Below, piece after piece: positions 42,265-51,451 of a stretch of 64,000 bases of DNA. A model generated the notes under the pieces. The model ran no database searches. It was given only the letters and a program-made list of their open reading frames with translations, and was not told the DNA's origin. Origin of the DNA: Io17-Chloro-G2 sp963663135 (lineage in GTDB: Bacteria; Chloroflexota; Dehalococcoidia; Lucifugimonadales; UBA3495); assembly GCA_963663135.2 (NCBI GenBank), contig CAXXRM010000005.1, forward strand, positions 186,001 through 250,000. The letters run 5' to 3'. A program made the translations under genes and the position numbers. The first letter of the stretch is position 1. Every line of letters begins with the position of its first letter.

Positions 42265-43206
42265 GTGGACCCGACTCGAGTTGCCGAATCCGCCGCACGG
42301 ATCAAGTCCAACATCGAACGCGTGTTGGTGGGGAAGGGCGGCGCCATCGAGTTGACCTTGGCCGCCATCTTGAGTGGTGGTCACCTGCTCATTGAGGATG
42401 TCCCCGGCATAGGGAAAACCACTCTGGGACGTTGTTTGGCTGAATCTCTGGGGTTCCGGTTCAAGCGTATTCAGTTCACGCCCGACCTCATGCCATCGGA
42501 CATCACCGGCATCCACTACTATAATCAAAAGAGCGGCGACTTCGAGTTTCGGCCCGGCCCGGTCATCGCCCAGGTCGTGCTGGCCGACGAGATCAACCGG
42601 GCTACTCCCCGGACCCAGTCGGCCCTGCTGGAAGCCATGGCCGAAGGCCAAGTGACCGTTGACGAAATCACCATCCCTCTTCCCAAACCCTTTCTGGTGA
42701 TCGCTACCCAAAACCCCATAGAGCTGGAAGGTACATTCCCCCTGCCGGAGGCGCAACTCGACCGATTTTTGCTGCGGATCCGGCTGGGGTACCCGGATGA
42801 ATTGGAAGAGGGAGAGATGCTCCAACGCTTCCACCTGGGCAGCCCTCTGGATTCCCTGGAGGCCGTAACGGGCGATCAGGAATTTCTGGAGATTCAGGCG
42901 GCGGTCGCCGAGGTGCGCGTCGACCCGGCGTTGCGCGATTACATTGTGAAGGTGGTCCAGGCAACCCGGCGCCACGAAGACGTTGAGCTTGGGGCCAGCC
43001 CCAGGGCCAGCATCGGTCTCTACCGGTGCAGCCAGGCGTTGGCGGCGATCCAGGGCCGGTCCTACGTTATCCCCGATGACGTGAAGGGCTTGGCGTCCTA
43101 CGCCCTGGCCCACAGGGTTATCCTGAAGCCCCAGGCGCGGTTGCGGGACATAACTTCGGAGCGGGTTATCGGAGAAATCTTGAGCCAGGTGCCGGTGCCG
43201 GTTTAA
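42265..43206 (+). CDS. MoxR family AAA+ ATPase
   Basis: 313 aa, probable GTG start with GAGGAG upstream. Walker A in EDVPGIGKTTLGR, Walker B VVLADEINRATPRTQSALLEAMAEGQVT, sensor-1 ATQNPIELEGTFPLPEAQLDRFLLRI. MoxR ATPases act as chaperones for assembly of metal- or membrane-bound complexes, often with DUF58 and VWA proteins. It is the first gene of a three-gene operon with a DUF58 protein and a DUF4129 membrane protein. Confidence 0.94.
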   Translation: MDPTRVAESAARIKSNIERVLVGKGGAIELTLAAILSGGHLLIEDVPGIGKTTLGRCLAESLGFRFKRIQFTPDLMPSDITGIHYYNQKSGDFEFRPGPVIAQVVLADEINRATPRTQSALLEAMAEGQVTVDEITIPLPKPFLVIATQNPIELEGTFPLPEAQLDRFLLRIRLGYPDELEEGEMLQRFHLGSPLDSLEAVTGDQEFLEIQAAVAEVRVDPALRDYIVKVVQATRRHEDVELGASPRASIGLYRCSQALAAIQGRSYVIPDDVKGLASYALAHRVILKPQARLRDITSERVIGEILSQVPVPV

Positions 43207-43278
43207 TCACCCCTGGCAGTAGACGCGGCACGGCTTTGCCGAATTTCCTGGAGATCCAACCTACAGGCAAAGGCAATT

Positions 43279-44487
43279 GTGTTCGGCGAACTTTGGATAT
43301 TGATAGCCGCCGTGCTGGTGTTCATCGGCCTGGTTGCCAGCCAGGGCCTGTTTCTGGTGGTGGGCTCCTTCCTTATCATCATCTCTCTGGCCGCCCGGTT
43401 GTGGGAAAGGTACGCCTTTCGAAGGGTGGCGCACGTCCGGACCATCTCCCGAAATCGGGGGTTCATCGGCGATACCCTGGAATACACCATCAGCCTGTCC
43501 AACGATAAAATTTGGCCCCTCATCTGGGTGGACATTTCCGACCCCTTCCCCACCGGCCTGGAGTTGCACGGAGCGACCCTGCGGGGGAACGCGTTGGAAG
43601 GCAACCGGCGCCACAGTATCACCACCTCTATGCTCCCCTACCAAAAGGCCTCTTGGAAGTATTCCCTGGAGTGCTCCAGCCGCGGCTATCACCGTATTGG
43701 GCCGGTGGTGCTGCGCAGCGGGGACATTTTTGGCTTCAATTCCACCGAAGCCAGGCTTTCAGACTTGGACCACGTGCTGGTTTACCCCCGCATCATAGAT
43801 CTGGACGACCTTTTGTTCCCGGCCCAAAACCCGCTGGGGTCAACCAGAGGCAAACGCCCCTTATTCAAGGACACCAGTTGGTTCCTGGGGCAGCGGGACT
43901 ACCAGCCCACGGACCCCATGAAGCACATACACTGGAAGGGTACCGCCCGCCGGGGAGTCTTGCAGACCAAGGTGTTCGACCCAATCGTGTCGTTGAACGT
44001 CCTGATTGCCATGAACGCCACCACCAGCCAATACCCCTGGCAGGGCACCAACAGGCTGCTCTTTGAGCGGGCGGTGACCGCGGCGGCGTCGGTGGCCAGC
44101 CACTGCGACCGCAGGGGATACAGTTTCGGCCTGGCCAGCAATGCGGTGGCAACCTATTCCAGCAAGTGGTTGAGGGTTCCCATGGGGGCCTCGCCCTCCC
44201 AGCTTTCCCAGGTGCTGGAATCATTGGCCAAGGCCGGCCCCTACGCCTTGACCTCTCTGGCCGAGGCGATGAGAGGGGAACGCGGCAGCCTACCCGCCGG
44301 CGCGACGATAGCTTTGGTCACGTCGGTCGTAACTGAGGCGTTGGCGGAGGAAGTGGAGGACATGCGCGCTCACGGGTTCCGAGTGCTGGCGCTATACGTT
44401 GGGGACGGGGCCCCGGAGAGGGACATGCCCGGCGTTTCCCTGTTTCACCTGGGCCGAACGCTGCAATCGATGACGGAAGCGGAGTAA
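43279..44487 (+). CDS. DUF58 domain membrane protein
   Basis: 402 aa, GTG start. Two N-terminal membrane segments (LWILIAAVLVFIGLVASQGLFLVVGSFLIIISLAARLW), a beta-rich region, then DUF58 with RDYQPTDPMKHIHWKGTARRGVLQTKVFD, its hallmark. The C-terminal part looks like a vWA-type fold (VSLNVLIAMNA). It works with the MoxR ATPase encoded before it, in an operon with the DUF4129 gene 3 bp downstream. Function in this family is not settled. Confidence 0.92.
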   Translation: MFGELWILIAAVLVFIGLVASQGLFLVVGSFLIIISLAARLWERYAFRRVAHVRTISRNRGFIGDTLEYTISLSNDKIWPLIWVDISDPFPTGLELHGATLRGNALEGNRRHSITTSMLPYQKASWKYSLECSSRGYHRIGPVVLRSGDIFGFNSTEARLSDLDHVLVYPRIIDLDDLLFPAQNPLGSTRGKRPLFKDTSWFLGQRDYQPTDPMKHIHWKGTARRGVLQTKVFDPIVSLNVLIAMNATTSQYPWQGTNRLLFERAVTAAASVASHCDRRGYSFGLASNAVATYSSKWLRVPMGASPSQLSQVLESLAKAGPYALTSLAEAMRGERGSLPAGATIALVTSVVTEALAEEVEDMRAHGFRVLALYVGDGAPERDMPGVSLFHLGRTLQSMTEAE

Positions 44488-44490
44488 CTC

Positions 44491-45933
44491 ATGGGCCGTC
44501 TGTCCCGGACTGCAGCCATCACGGCGGCCGCTCTTTTCCTGGAGACCTCCGCCTACTTTTTGCTGTTCGGCATGGTAGCCAACTTACTTGGGCTGCCCGG
44601 GGCCGGCCTGTCCTTCGGAGTGGCTTTCCTGGCGCTGCTGTGGGTTTTCATCCTTTCACTCTACGTTCAAACCCTCAGGTTCACCGCCAACCTGCGCGGC
44701 GTGTTGGGCCTGGCCATCAGTATAGTATCGTTCCTGTTCTTTTTGTTCCTGGATTCGGGATTGAGCCTGGCCTCGCTGGGCGCTGCGGTCACCGGCGACG
44801 CTCCATCCGCCTTTGGCCTTGCCTTGTCCGTGGGCTTCCTGGTTGTTATCTGGTGGCGGGGCAGTGGCTTGGCCCAGGAAGAGGTGGGTTTGGATGTGGT
44901 CCGATTCTCGTTCCAATTGAGTGTCGGTGTGTTGGTCGGGGCCCTGTTGGTGGAAGGGCTTGGCTCCTTTGAATTGGTAAACGGAGTCCTGACGGTCGGC
45001 ATTTTTGCGGTAGGGTTATCGGGCCTGGCTTTGGCCAGATTCTCTTCGGAACTGGACGGCTCCCAACGCATGTCCCTGGACTGGTTAATACCCATCGGGG
45101 TCAGTGTGCTTGCAGTCTTGTTGTTGGGATTCCTGGTTGCCGGCGCCGGCCTCGGCGGCCTGGATGACGCAACCCGCGAGATATTGAGGTCGGTAGGCGC
45201 CATGGGCGGTTTGATACTCCAGCCCTTGGTCATGCTTATCGGAATTCTGGCTGGGCTGATGGCCAATCTGGCTCACTGGATTTCCCAGATGTTTGGCGGC
45301 GGCGACATCAGCAGCTTCGATCAAGCGGTGGACAGGATTGAGCAGTTCCAGGATGACCTGCGCCAGGAAGTCGGGGACGGCGGGCCACCCCAATTATTGA
45401 TCAACATACTCAAGTGGTCCGCGTTCCTGATAGGCGGGTCGTTGGCCGGGTGGGTGGTCTACCGGTTGTTCCGTTCACGGGGAGGTTGGCGGGTGTCGGG
45501 GGGTGCTGAGGAGACCCGGGAGTCCTTGTTTAGCTGGAGCAAGGTCAACGACGATCTTGGGGCGGCATTCAGGGATTGGTGGAACAATCTGGGAGGGGAC
45601 CGTTTCAAAGGACGGGGCCGTGTGTTGGAACCCGCCACACCGAGGGAATTTTATCACGAGCTACTGGCCGCGGCGGAGGGTATGGGCCAGCCTCGGCGAC
45701 CCTGGCAAACACCCCGCGAACACCAATGGGACCTGCGGGGAATGATGCCGGACCGTTGCGTGGCCGCCATAGTCGACGGGTTTCAACAGTCCTGGTATGG
45801 GGGCATGGAGGCCGGGCAGGCGGAGATCGAGTCTCTGCGGTTGGACTGGCAGAGCATCAAGGAGCACCTGGCCGAGCAAGAGCGGGCCGAAAGGGAGCGG
45901 GCGAGGCAAGAATCCGGCAAGCCGCCCGGTTAG
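44491..45933 (+). CDS. Multi-pass membrane protein with C-terminal DUF4129 domain
   Basis: 480 aa. Seven or eight hydrophobic segments in the first 250 residues, another near 315 (WSAFLIGGSLAGWVVYRLF), then a cytoplasmic DUF4129-like region (ATPREFYHELLAAAEGMGQPRRPWQTPREHQWDL...WYGGMEAGQAEIESLRLDW) and a charged helical tail. DUF4129 occurs at the end of transglutaminase-like membrane proteins in MoxR-DUF58 loci; here the transglutaminase core is absent. It starts 3 bp after the DUF58 stop. Confidence 0.8.
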   Translation: MGRLSRTAAITAAALFLETSAYFLLFGMVANLLGLPGAGLSFGVAFLALLWVFILSLYVQTLRFTANLRGVLGLAISIVSFLFFLFLDSGLSLASLGAAVTGDAPSAFGLALSVGFLVVIWWRGSGLAQEEVGLDVVRFSFQLSVGVLVGALLVEGLGSFELVNGVLTVGIFAVGLSGLALARFSSELDGSQRMSLDWLIPIGVSVLAVLLLGFLVAGAGLGGLDDATREILRSVGAMGGLILQPLVMLIGILAGLMANLAHWISQMFGGGDISSFDQAVDRIEQFQDDLRQEVGDGGPPQLLINILKWSAFLIGGSLAGWVVYRLFRSRGGWRVSGGAEETRESLFSWSKVNDDLGAAFRDWWNNLGGDRFKGRGRVLEPATPREFYHELLAAAEGMGQPRRPWQTPREHQWDLRGMMPDRCVAAIVDGFQQSWYGGMEAGQAEIESLRLDWQSIKEHLAEQERAERERARQESGKPPG

Positions 45934-46021
45934 ACGCGCCCGCCGCCTAACGCGGCTGCTTCCACCGGTCATGGGTCAGCGCCCGGTGGGTACGACGCGG
46001 CCTGCGGCCTGCTACGCAAGG

Positions 46022-46927
46022 TCAGTTGAACTGGGGGAACACGTCCCTGGCGATGACTTCCATCTGCCGGGTCAGGTTTGCCACGTTGCCGGTGTTGGTG
46101 GACAGGATTACGTGTTCGGCGCCCACGTCTTCGTAGGCCTTGATGCCCGCGGCGATGCGCCCCGGGTCGTCGCCGGGTAGGGAAGTTCTTTGGGGGTCCC
46201 CGCGGCGCACACTATCGTCGCCGGGTACGTCAACTTCGATACGCACCGACAGGTCCAACTGCGAGGCGTCGCGCCCGGCGGCGGCGGCCAATTCCCCGAT
46301 TTCTTGCCGCCCCATGGTGAATTGCTCCGGGGAGATGCCGGAGGGATGCCAACCGTCGCCCAGGGTGGCGGCCCGACGGAACGCGGCGGGACTGGAGCCG
46401 CCGACCCACAGCGGTATGTGGGGTTTTTGCACCGGCTTGGGCGAAAAGTAGTTGTCGGAAAAATTCCAGCGGCTGCTCTGGTACGTGGGCACATGGCTGG
46501 TCCAAAGCTCTTTCATCATTCGGATGCAGTCGTTGGTCCAAGCGCCGCGGCCTTTCATGGGGATGCCCAGGGCGTTGAATTCTACCTCCAACGCGCCGGC
46601 GCCCACGCCCAAAACCAACCGCCCCGCGGACATCTGGTCCAAAGTTGCGGCGAATTTCGCCAATTGGATCGCGTTGTGGTAGGGAAGCACCAGCACTGAA
46701 GTGCCCAATTGGACCTTCTTCGTGGTGGCGGCCATGAAGGTCAACGTGGCCATGGGGTGATAGTAGTGGCGGTCTTGGAGCCGTTCCTTGATGAACCCCG
46801 TGTTGAACACGTGCTCCATCACCCAGACCGAGTCGAAACCCAGGTCTTCCGCCAGCGGCCCAAAGGCCAGGGCTTCCTGCGGGTCTTCGATTCCCCAGCT
46901 ATTGGGCATGGTTATTCCGAATTTCAT
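46022..46927 (-). CDS. LLM-class F420-dependent oxidoreductase
   Basis: 301 aa. KFGITMPNSWGIEDPQEALAFGPLAEDLGFDSVWVMEHV, KVQLGTSVLVLPYHNAIQLAKFAATLDQMSAGRLVLGVGAGALEVEFNALGI and PLWVGGSSPAAFRRAATLGDGWHPSG match the F420-type branch of the luciferase-like family. It likely reduces or oxidises a small substrate with F420; which one is unknown. It is the last gene of a minus-strand run from ino1. Confidence 0.9.
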   Translation of the reverse strand: MKFGITMPNSWGIEDPQEALAFGPLAEDLGFDSVWVMEHVFNTGFIKERLQDRHYYHPMATLTFMAATTKKVQLGTSVLVLPYHNAIQLAKFAATLDQMSAGRLVLGVGAGALEVEFNALGIPMKGRGAWTNDCIRMMKELWTSHVPTYQSSRWNFSDNYFSPKPVQKPHIPLWVGGSSPAAFRRAATLGDGWHPSGISPEQFTMGRQEIGELAAAAGRDASQLDLSVRIEVDVPGDDSVRRGDPQRTSLPGDDPGRIAAGIKAYEDVGAEHVILSTNTGNVANLTRQMEVIARDVFPQFN

Positions 46928-46961
46928 TGCCTGCTCCTGCCTGGGCGTTCCTGCCTATTCT

Positions 46962-47474
46962 TTAATGACCATGTCCATGTGGCTGTCCGTGGTCGTCCGT
47001 CATTTTGGCCTTGATGGCCTGTAACACACGGGCCGTTTCTATGGCGGCTGCAGCGGCGTTGCTACCCTGGTTGCCGGACTTGCCACCGGCCCGATTCTGG
47101 GCCTGTTCCACATTCTCGGTGGTCAGCACGCCGAATATTGTGGGCACGCCGGTTTCGGTGCTGATCGCTCCCACGCCTGCGGATGCGCGCCCCGCCACCG
47201 CGTCGTAGTGGCCGGTTTCTCCCCGTATGACCGCTCCCAGGCAGATGATAGCGTCGTAAAGGCCCGTGAGGGCCAGGGTCTTCGCCACCACCGGCAGCTC
47301 AAACGCGCCCGGAACCCAGGCGACGGTGATATCCGAGTCGGCCACCTCATGGCGGGCCAGGGTATCCAGCGCGCCGTCCAACAGTTGGCGGGTAATGATT
47401 TCGTTGAACCGGGACACCACCACCGCGATGGTAAGATCGTGTCCATTCAAGTTTCCTTTCAGTTCCTCGGGCAA
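46962..47474 (-). CDS. ribH: 6,7-dimethyl-8-ribityllumazine synthase
   Basis: 170 aa. VVVSRFNEIITRQLLDGALDTL, WVPGAFELPVVAKTLALTGLYDAIICLGAVIRGETGHYDAVA and GVPTIFGVLTTENVEQAQNRAG are the RibH blocks; the His of GETGHYDA is the proton donor. It condenses the ribitylaminouracil with a 4-carbon unit in riboflavin synthesis. The C-terminus has a His-rich tail (DDHGQPHGHGH) beyond the usual fold, which may bind metal. The other rib genes are not adjacent; ribF is at 61500. Confidence 0.96.
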   Translation of the reverse strand: MPEELKGNLNGHDLTIAVVVSRFNEIITRQLLDGALDTLARHEVADSDITVAWVPGAFELPVVAKTLALTGLYDAIICLGAVIRGETGHYDAVAGRASAGVGAISTETGVPTIFGVLTTENVEQAQNRAGGKSGNQGSNAAAAAIETARVLQAIKAKMTDDHGQPHGHGH

Positions 47475-47509
47475 ATCAACTTCTCCTGACGCCGGATTAT
47501 CCCGGACTG

Positions 47510-48244
47510 CTACCTGCCGACCGAGTTGAAGGTGGTCTCAGGCGCGGCTTCCTGCCTAACGCCGGCTTGAAGGACTTTGTCCAGAAGCTGGGGCTCCGCA
47601 GCCGGCCCGGAGAACCGGTAATGTTCGTTGATAACAGTTAGCGGCACCGAACTCACACCGTAGTGTTGGGCCACAGCCGGATATTCCTGGACCTCCACCA
47701 CGTCGGCGGAAATACTGGGACACTCCAGGGCAAAGGCGTGGGACAAACGGGCGATATCCAAACAATCAATCTGGTTGGGAGTGGCGAATACCTGGATGTG
47801 GACCGGTTGATTCACCCGGCGCAGCTGCTTTTTTGACTCGTTGGACAGGGGGCTTACGCCGCGTGAAATGGTTTTGATGTCATCCACGACCACGGACATC
47901 AGGTACCCCGACGGGATGCCATAGAATTTTATCCTCGATGCCCCGGCGTCGGAGCGGGCGGCCGCCAGCACAATTGCCGGGATGCGGGTGACTCCGTGGC
48001 TTTTTGCGGTGTCGGTGTCCTGGTAAAAGTCCACCGTGTTCAGTTGCAGTTTGGGTGAAAGGGCAACCAATTCTTCCATCAACTGCTGCGTCTGCGGGCA
48101 GAGCCGGCACTCCCGTCCCGGAATCGTCAGCACCGAACCCCTCTGTCCGAACAGGGTAATGTCCACGGAGGACCTCAGGTCCTTGCGGAAATTCCGTTTA
48201 AGCTGCGACCTGTCCGAAGAGGATATTAACGGCTGCTGCGCCAT
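47510..48244 (-). CDS. Tandem thioredoxin-fold (protein disulfide oxidoreductase-like) protein
   Basis: 244 aa. Two thioredoxin/glutaredoxin-like folds: the first with a redox CxxC in GRECRLCPQTQQL, the second with a single Cys (NQIDCLDIARL) and the cis-Pro block VSSVPLTVINE. The layout resembles the PDO family with a degenerate second site. It would reduce or isomerise disulfides in the cytosol. It lies between the phosphatidylinositol genes and ribH on the minus strand. Confidence 0.8.
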   Translation of the reverse strand: MAQQPLISSSDRSQLKRNFRKDLRSSVDITLFGQRGSVLTIPGRECRLCPQTQQLMEELVALSPKLQLNTVDFYQDTDTAKSHGVTRIPAIVLAAARSDAGASRIKFYGIPSGYLMSVVVDDIKTISRGVSPLSNESKKQLRRVNQPVHIQVFATPNQIDCLDIARLSHAFALECPSISADVVEVQEYPAVAQHYGVSSVPLTVINEHYRFSGPAAEPQLLDKVLQAGVRQEAAPETTFNSVGR

Positions 48245-48314
48245 GGCAGGCTCCCGTGACCGAAGGTGGTGGGCCGGGTGGTCATTCGCAACAGTTTACA
48301 CGGGAAGCGGTCGG

Positions 48315-48926
48315 TTATCCACCCTTGTTAAGTTGGGCTCCAATGGTGAACATTCTCTGAAAAAGGGTGAAGCAAGAGACGACGGCGATGGCCAATGCGA
48401 ACCAGACGATTTGACCCGTGATGAGCCCGATTCCCAGCAGGACCACCCGCTCTGGCCTGGTCATGATGCCTGCCCGGGTGAACACTCCCAACCCTTCTCC
48501 CCGGGCCCGAAGATAGCTCACTCCCTGCGAGAAAATCAGCGCCAGAAACACGACCGTGATGAAGAACAGCTGGTAGTCCTCGCTGAAGCCGGCCCTCAGT
48601 CCGTAAATTGCCAGTCCTAGGAACATCGCCGCTTCGCTAAGCCGGTCGAATACCGAGTCCAGCAAGGCGCCGAATGGGCGGACCGTGCCCGTCAGCCGGG
48701 CCAGGGCTCCGTCCATCAGGTCCAGCCCGCTGCCCGCCAGGAAAACGATTCCTCCGGCCAGCAGCCAACCCGATCCCACCAGAAAGGAGGCGACCGCGCA
48801 TACGGCAAAGCCCAGCAGCGTAACGGCGTTGGGCGTTAGCCGCAACGCGCGGAGCAGGCGGGCGCCGGGCAACTCGACGTACCGGAGCGCCGCCTGTCTA
48901 AATTGTTCTCTACCTGGAATTGCCAT
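48315..48926 (-). CDS. CDP-alcohol phosphatidyltransferase (phosphatidylinositol phosphate synthase type)
   Basis: 203 aa with about six membrane segments. The catalytic motif is complete: D69, D72-G73, A76-R77, G86, D90 and D94 (DLMDGALARLTGTVRPFGALLDSVFD). The enzyme joins a CDP-diacylglycerol to an alcohol. Its linkage to inositol-3-phosphate synthase and a PimA-like glycosyltransferase, and its 17-bp overlap with the latter, argue that the alcohol is inositol phosphate, as in actinobacteria. That substrate choice is inferred from context. Confidence 0.88.
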   Translation of the reverse strand: MAIPGREQFRQAALRYVELPGARLLRALRLTPNAVTLLGFAVCAVASFLVGSGWLLAGGIVFLAGSGLDLMDGALARLTGTVRPFGALLDSVFDRLSEAAMFLGLAIYGLRAGFSEDYQLFFITVVFLALIFSQGVSYLRARGEGLGVFTRAGIMTRPERVVLLGIGLITGQIVWFALAIAVVSCFTLFQRMFTIGAQLNKGG

Positions 48927-50052
48927 TAGCGGTTTCCAAACACCGGTAGTAGTATTCTTCCACCCGCCGGGCGATTTCCGGCCAGCGGTACTGCTCGACA
49001 GTCAACCTGCCTTCAGCGCCCATCCGCCGCCGCAGGGACGGGTCTTTTATCAGGCGAACCAGCGCATCGGCAAGGGCCTCACTGTTTTTCGGCGGGAACA
49101 ATATGCCCTGGCGTTGATCGGTAACGATGTTGGCGTACCCTTCAATGTCCGAGACCACCACCGGTTTGCCTGCGGCCATTGCTTCCAGCAAGACAATGCC
49201 GAAGCTCTCGGCCCCGGTGGCCGGAGAACAGAATATGTCCGCGGTGGCGTAGTACCGGGGCAAATCCTCGGCCGAGACAGGACCAATGAATTCCACGTCT
49301 TGCAACGCCCGGGCGGATAGAATTCCATGCGATTCATTATCCGGGCTGCCAGGCCCCACCACCAGCAAGCGAATATTGGGCAAGTCCCACTTTATGCGGC
49401 TGTATGCATCAAGGAGGTATCTCAAACCCTTGCGCTTTTCCAGCCGCCCCAAAAACAGGATGTTGGTCTTGCCGTCCCGGTACTGGGGTAGGGGCTCCGC
49501 GCTGGCGCTGAAGTGGTCTAAATCAATGCCGTTGGGAATGATTTCGTAATCGCCGGGGAATGCGGTGCTGACGTATCGGTAAGCCGCGGGTGATACCGCT
49601 ATGCCACCGTGGAGCCGCCGGTGCCAACGCTTGAGGATGGGATGGGTCATCTTGTAGATGTGGTTGTGGTTGTTGTTGGCGTGGAAGGTCCCAACGTTGA
49701 CCGTGTTGGAACACTCCAGTACGCAGAGAGGCAGAATTGGCGCCATTGGTTCGTGAAGGTGGATGATGTCGTAGGCTTCACACGCCAGGAGGGAGCGAAC
49801 TTTGCGGTAAAGCCACCAGGACAGGGACACCCGGGCAATGGAGCCCCCGCTGGGCAGAGGCACCGAGCGGCCCAAAGGAACAAATTTCTCCGCCTCTTCT
49901 AGCTTCCTGGATGGCGAGTGGGGAGCCAGCACCTGGACCTGGTGGCCGGACCGCCCCAGCTCACGAGCCAAGTTAACTACATGGGCGGTGACTCCGCCTG
50001 GCCAGGTGAAGTCGTATGGGGAAACCATGGCGATTTTCAAGGAGTCTGCCAA
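48910..50052 (-). CDS. GT4 family glycosyltransferase (PimA-like)
   Basis: 380 aa. IAMVSPYDFTWPGGVTAHVVNLARELGRSGHQVQVLAPHS, IHLHEPMAPILPL, NGIDLDHF, ILFLGRLEKRKGLRYLLDAY and FCSPATGAESFGIVLLEAMAAGKPVVVSDIEGYANIV are GT-B/GT4 blocks, with the ESFGIVLLE donor-site motif. In actinobacteria PimA adds mannose to phosphatidylinositol. The gene lies between ino1 and the phosphatidyltransferase, which it overlaps, supporting a glycosylated inositol lipid. The sugar is not known. Confidence 0.9.
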   Translation of the reverse strand: MADSLKIAMVSPYDFTWPGGVTAHVVNLARELGRSGHQVQVLAPHSPSRKLEEAEKFVPLGRSVPLPSGGSIARVSLSWWLYRKVRSLLACEAYDIIHLHEPMAPILPLCVLECSNTVNVGTFHANNNHNHIYKMTHPILKRWHRRLHGGIAVSPAAYRYVSTAFPGDYEIIPNGIDLDHFSASAEPLPQYRDGKTNILFLGRLEKRKGLRYLLDAYSRIKWDLPNIRLLVVGPGSPDNESHGILSARALQDVEFIGPVSAEDLPRYYATADIFCSPATGAESFGIVLLEAMAAGKPVVVSDIEGYANIVTDQRQGILFPPKNSEALADALVRLIKDPSLRRRMGAEGRLTVEQYRWPEIARRVEEYYYRCLETANGNSR

Positions 50053-50088
50053 AGCCGGCGCGCTGGGGAGATCAGCCCCTAGGCCACC

Positions 50089-51162
50089 CTACTCCTCTCC
50101 GGCGATAAATGTTTCCACCATGTCCCGAGCGGCATCATCGGTATACTGCTTGGGAGGAGACTTCATGAAGTAGGCGCTGGGCCCGTAGATGGCGCCGCCG
50201 ATTTCCCGGTCCATCGCCAGCTTGGCGCACCGTATGGCGTCAACCACCACTCCCGCGGAATTGGGGCTGTCCCAAACCTCCAGCTTGGCTTCAAGGTTTA
50301 TCGGGGCGCCGCCAAAAAGCCGGCCCTCCATGCGGATGTAGCACCATTTGCGGTCTTGCAGCCAGGGCACGTGATCGCTGGGCCCGATGTGTATGTTGTC
50401 CGGCTCGATCTCTTCGTCCAACTGGGAGGTCACCGCTCCCGTCTTGGATATTTTCTTGGAGACCAACCGTTCGTGCTCCAGCATGTTTAGAAAGTCGGTG
50501 TTGCCGCCGAAATTCAACTGGTAGGTGTTTTCCAAATGTACGCCCCGGTCTTCGAAGAGGCGCGTAAGCACCCGGTGAGTAATGGTGGCACCTAGTTGGG
50601 ACTTGATGTCGTCGCCGATAATGGGGAGGCCGCGTTCCTGGAACCGGCTTCTCCAGTAATTTTCCCGGGCAATGAAAACCGGGATGCAGTTGACCATGCC
50701 GCAACGGGCTTCCAATATCTGCTCTACATACCACTTGGTGGCCATTTCGCTTCCCACGGGCAGGTAGTTGATCACCACGTCCACTTCCCGCTCCTTGAGA
50801 ATCCCGGCAATGTCGGCGGTGGAGTGGTCGGACTTTTTGACCAGGTGCGACACGAACTTGCCGATACCGTCGTGGGTCATGCCGCGTTCCACTTTCACGC
50901 CGGTGGCCGGCACGTCGGCAAACTTCAACGTATTGTTGGGCTTGGTGAAAATAGCTTCGGAGAGGTCTTTACCTACTTTGTTCTCGTCAATGTCAAAAGC
51001 GGCGACTACTTCGATGTCTTCAATGCGGTAATCACCGATCTTGGAGTGCATGATTCCTGGAACGTCAACGTCCTCTGGCAGCTCCACGTAATGATTTATT
51101 CCCTGTACCAGAGAGGAAGCGCAGTTCCCAACCCCAACGATAGCTACCTTGATCTTCCCCAC
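50089..51162 (-). CDS. ino1: Inositol-3-phosphate synthase (actinobacterial-type)
   Basis: 357 aa. NAD-binding VAIVGVGNCASSLVQGINHY, then DVVINYLPVGSEMATKWYVEQIL, MVNCIPVFIARENYWRSRFQERGLPIIGDDIKSQLGATITHRVL and QLNFGGNTDFLNML match the myo-inositol-1-phosphate synthase family, in the short form of about 360 aa. It turns glucose-6-phosphate into inositol-3-phosphate. It leads the inositol-lipid group on the minus strand. Confidence 0.95.
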   Translation of the reverse strand: MGKIKVAIVGVGNCASSLVQGINHYVELPEDVDVPGIMHSKIGDYRIEDIEVVAAFDIDENKVGKDLSEAIFTKPNNTLKFADVPATGVKVERGMTHDGIGKFVSHLVKKSDHSTADIAGILKEREVDVVINYLPVGSEMATKWYVEQILEARCGMVNCIPVFIARENYWRSRFQERGLPIIGDDIKSQLGATITHRVLTRLFEDRGVHLENTYQLNFGGNTDFLNMLEHERLVSKKISKTGAVTSQLDEEIEPDNIHIGPSDHVPWLQDRKWCYIRMEGRLFGGAPINLEAKLEVWDSPNSAGVVVDAIRCAKLAMDREIGGAIYGPSAYFMKSPPKQYTDDAARDMVETFIAGEE

Positions 51163-51451
51163 AGAATTGGCTCCTTTTTCGCCTAAAACGTTATTGCCCC
51201 AACGTGGGCAAGCGGCTGAATTGTAGCAAACCCCATTGGCTGCAACAAGTATTGTGTATTCGGGTAGGTCTCACTTCGAGTTTGGGCGGTCCCGACGCCG
51301 CGCGGCGGCCCAACCGGACGTGACGGAAGGTGGACCCGATTTCCCCCCGATGAGCCTTCCGCGAGCTTTTCGATGGGAAGCCCCAAGCTCAACCCGGACT
51401 CCTACGGAATGGGCGCTACCTGAGCTCGCGGGCCCGCGGTCACCCTTGGGA
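51163..51451. other. Intergenic region upstream of ino1
   Basis: 289 bases between the PP2C stop (51452) and the ino1 start. No gene or repeat recognised; it should hold the ino1 promoter, but no clear -35/-10 pair was found. Confidence 0.35.
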
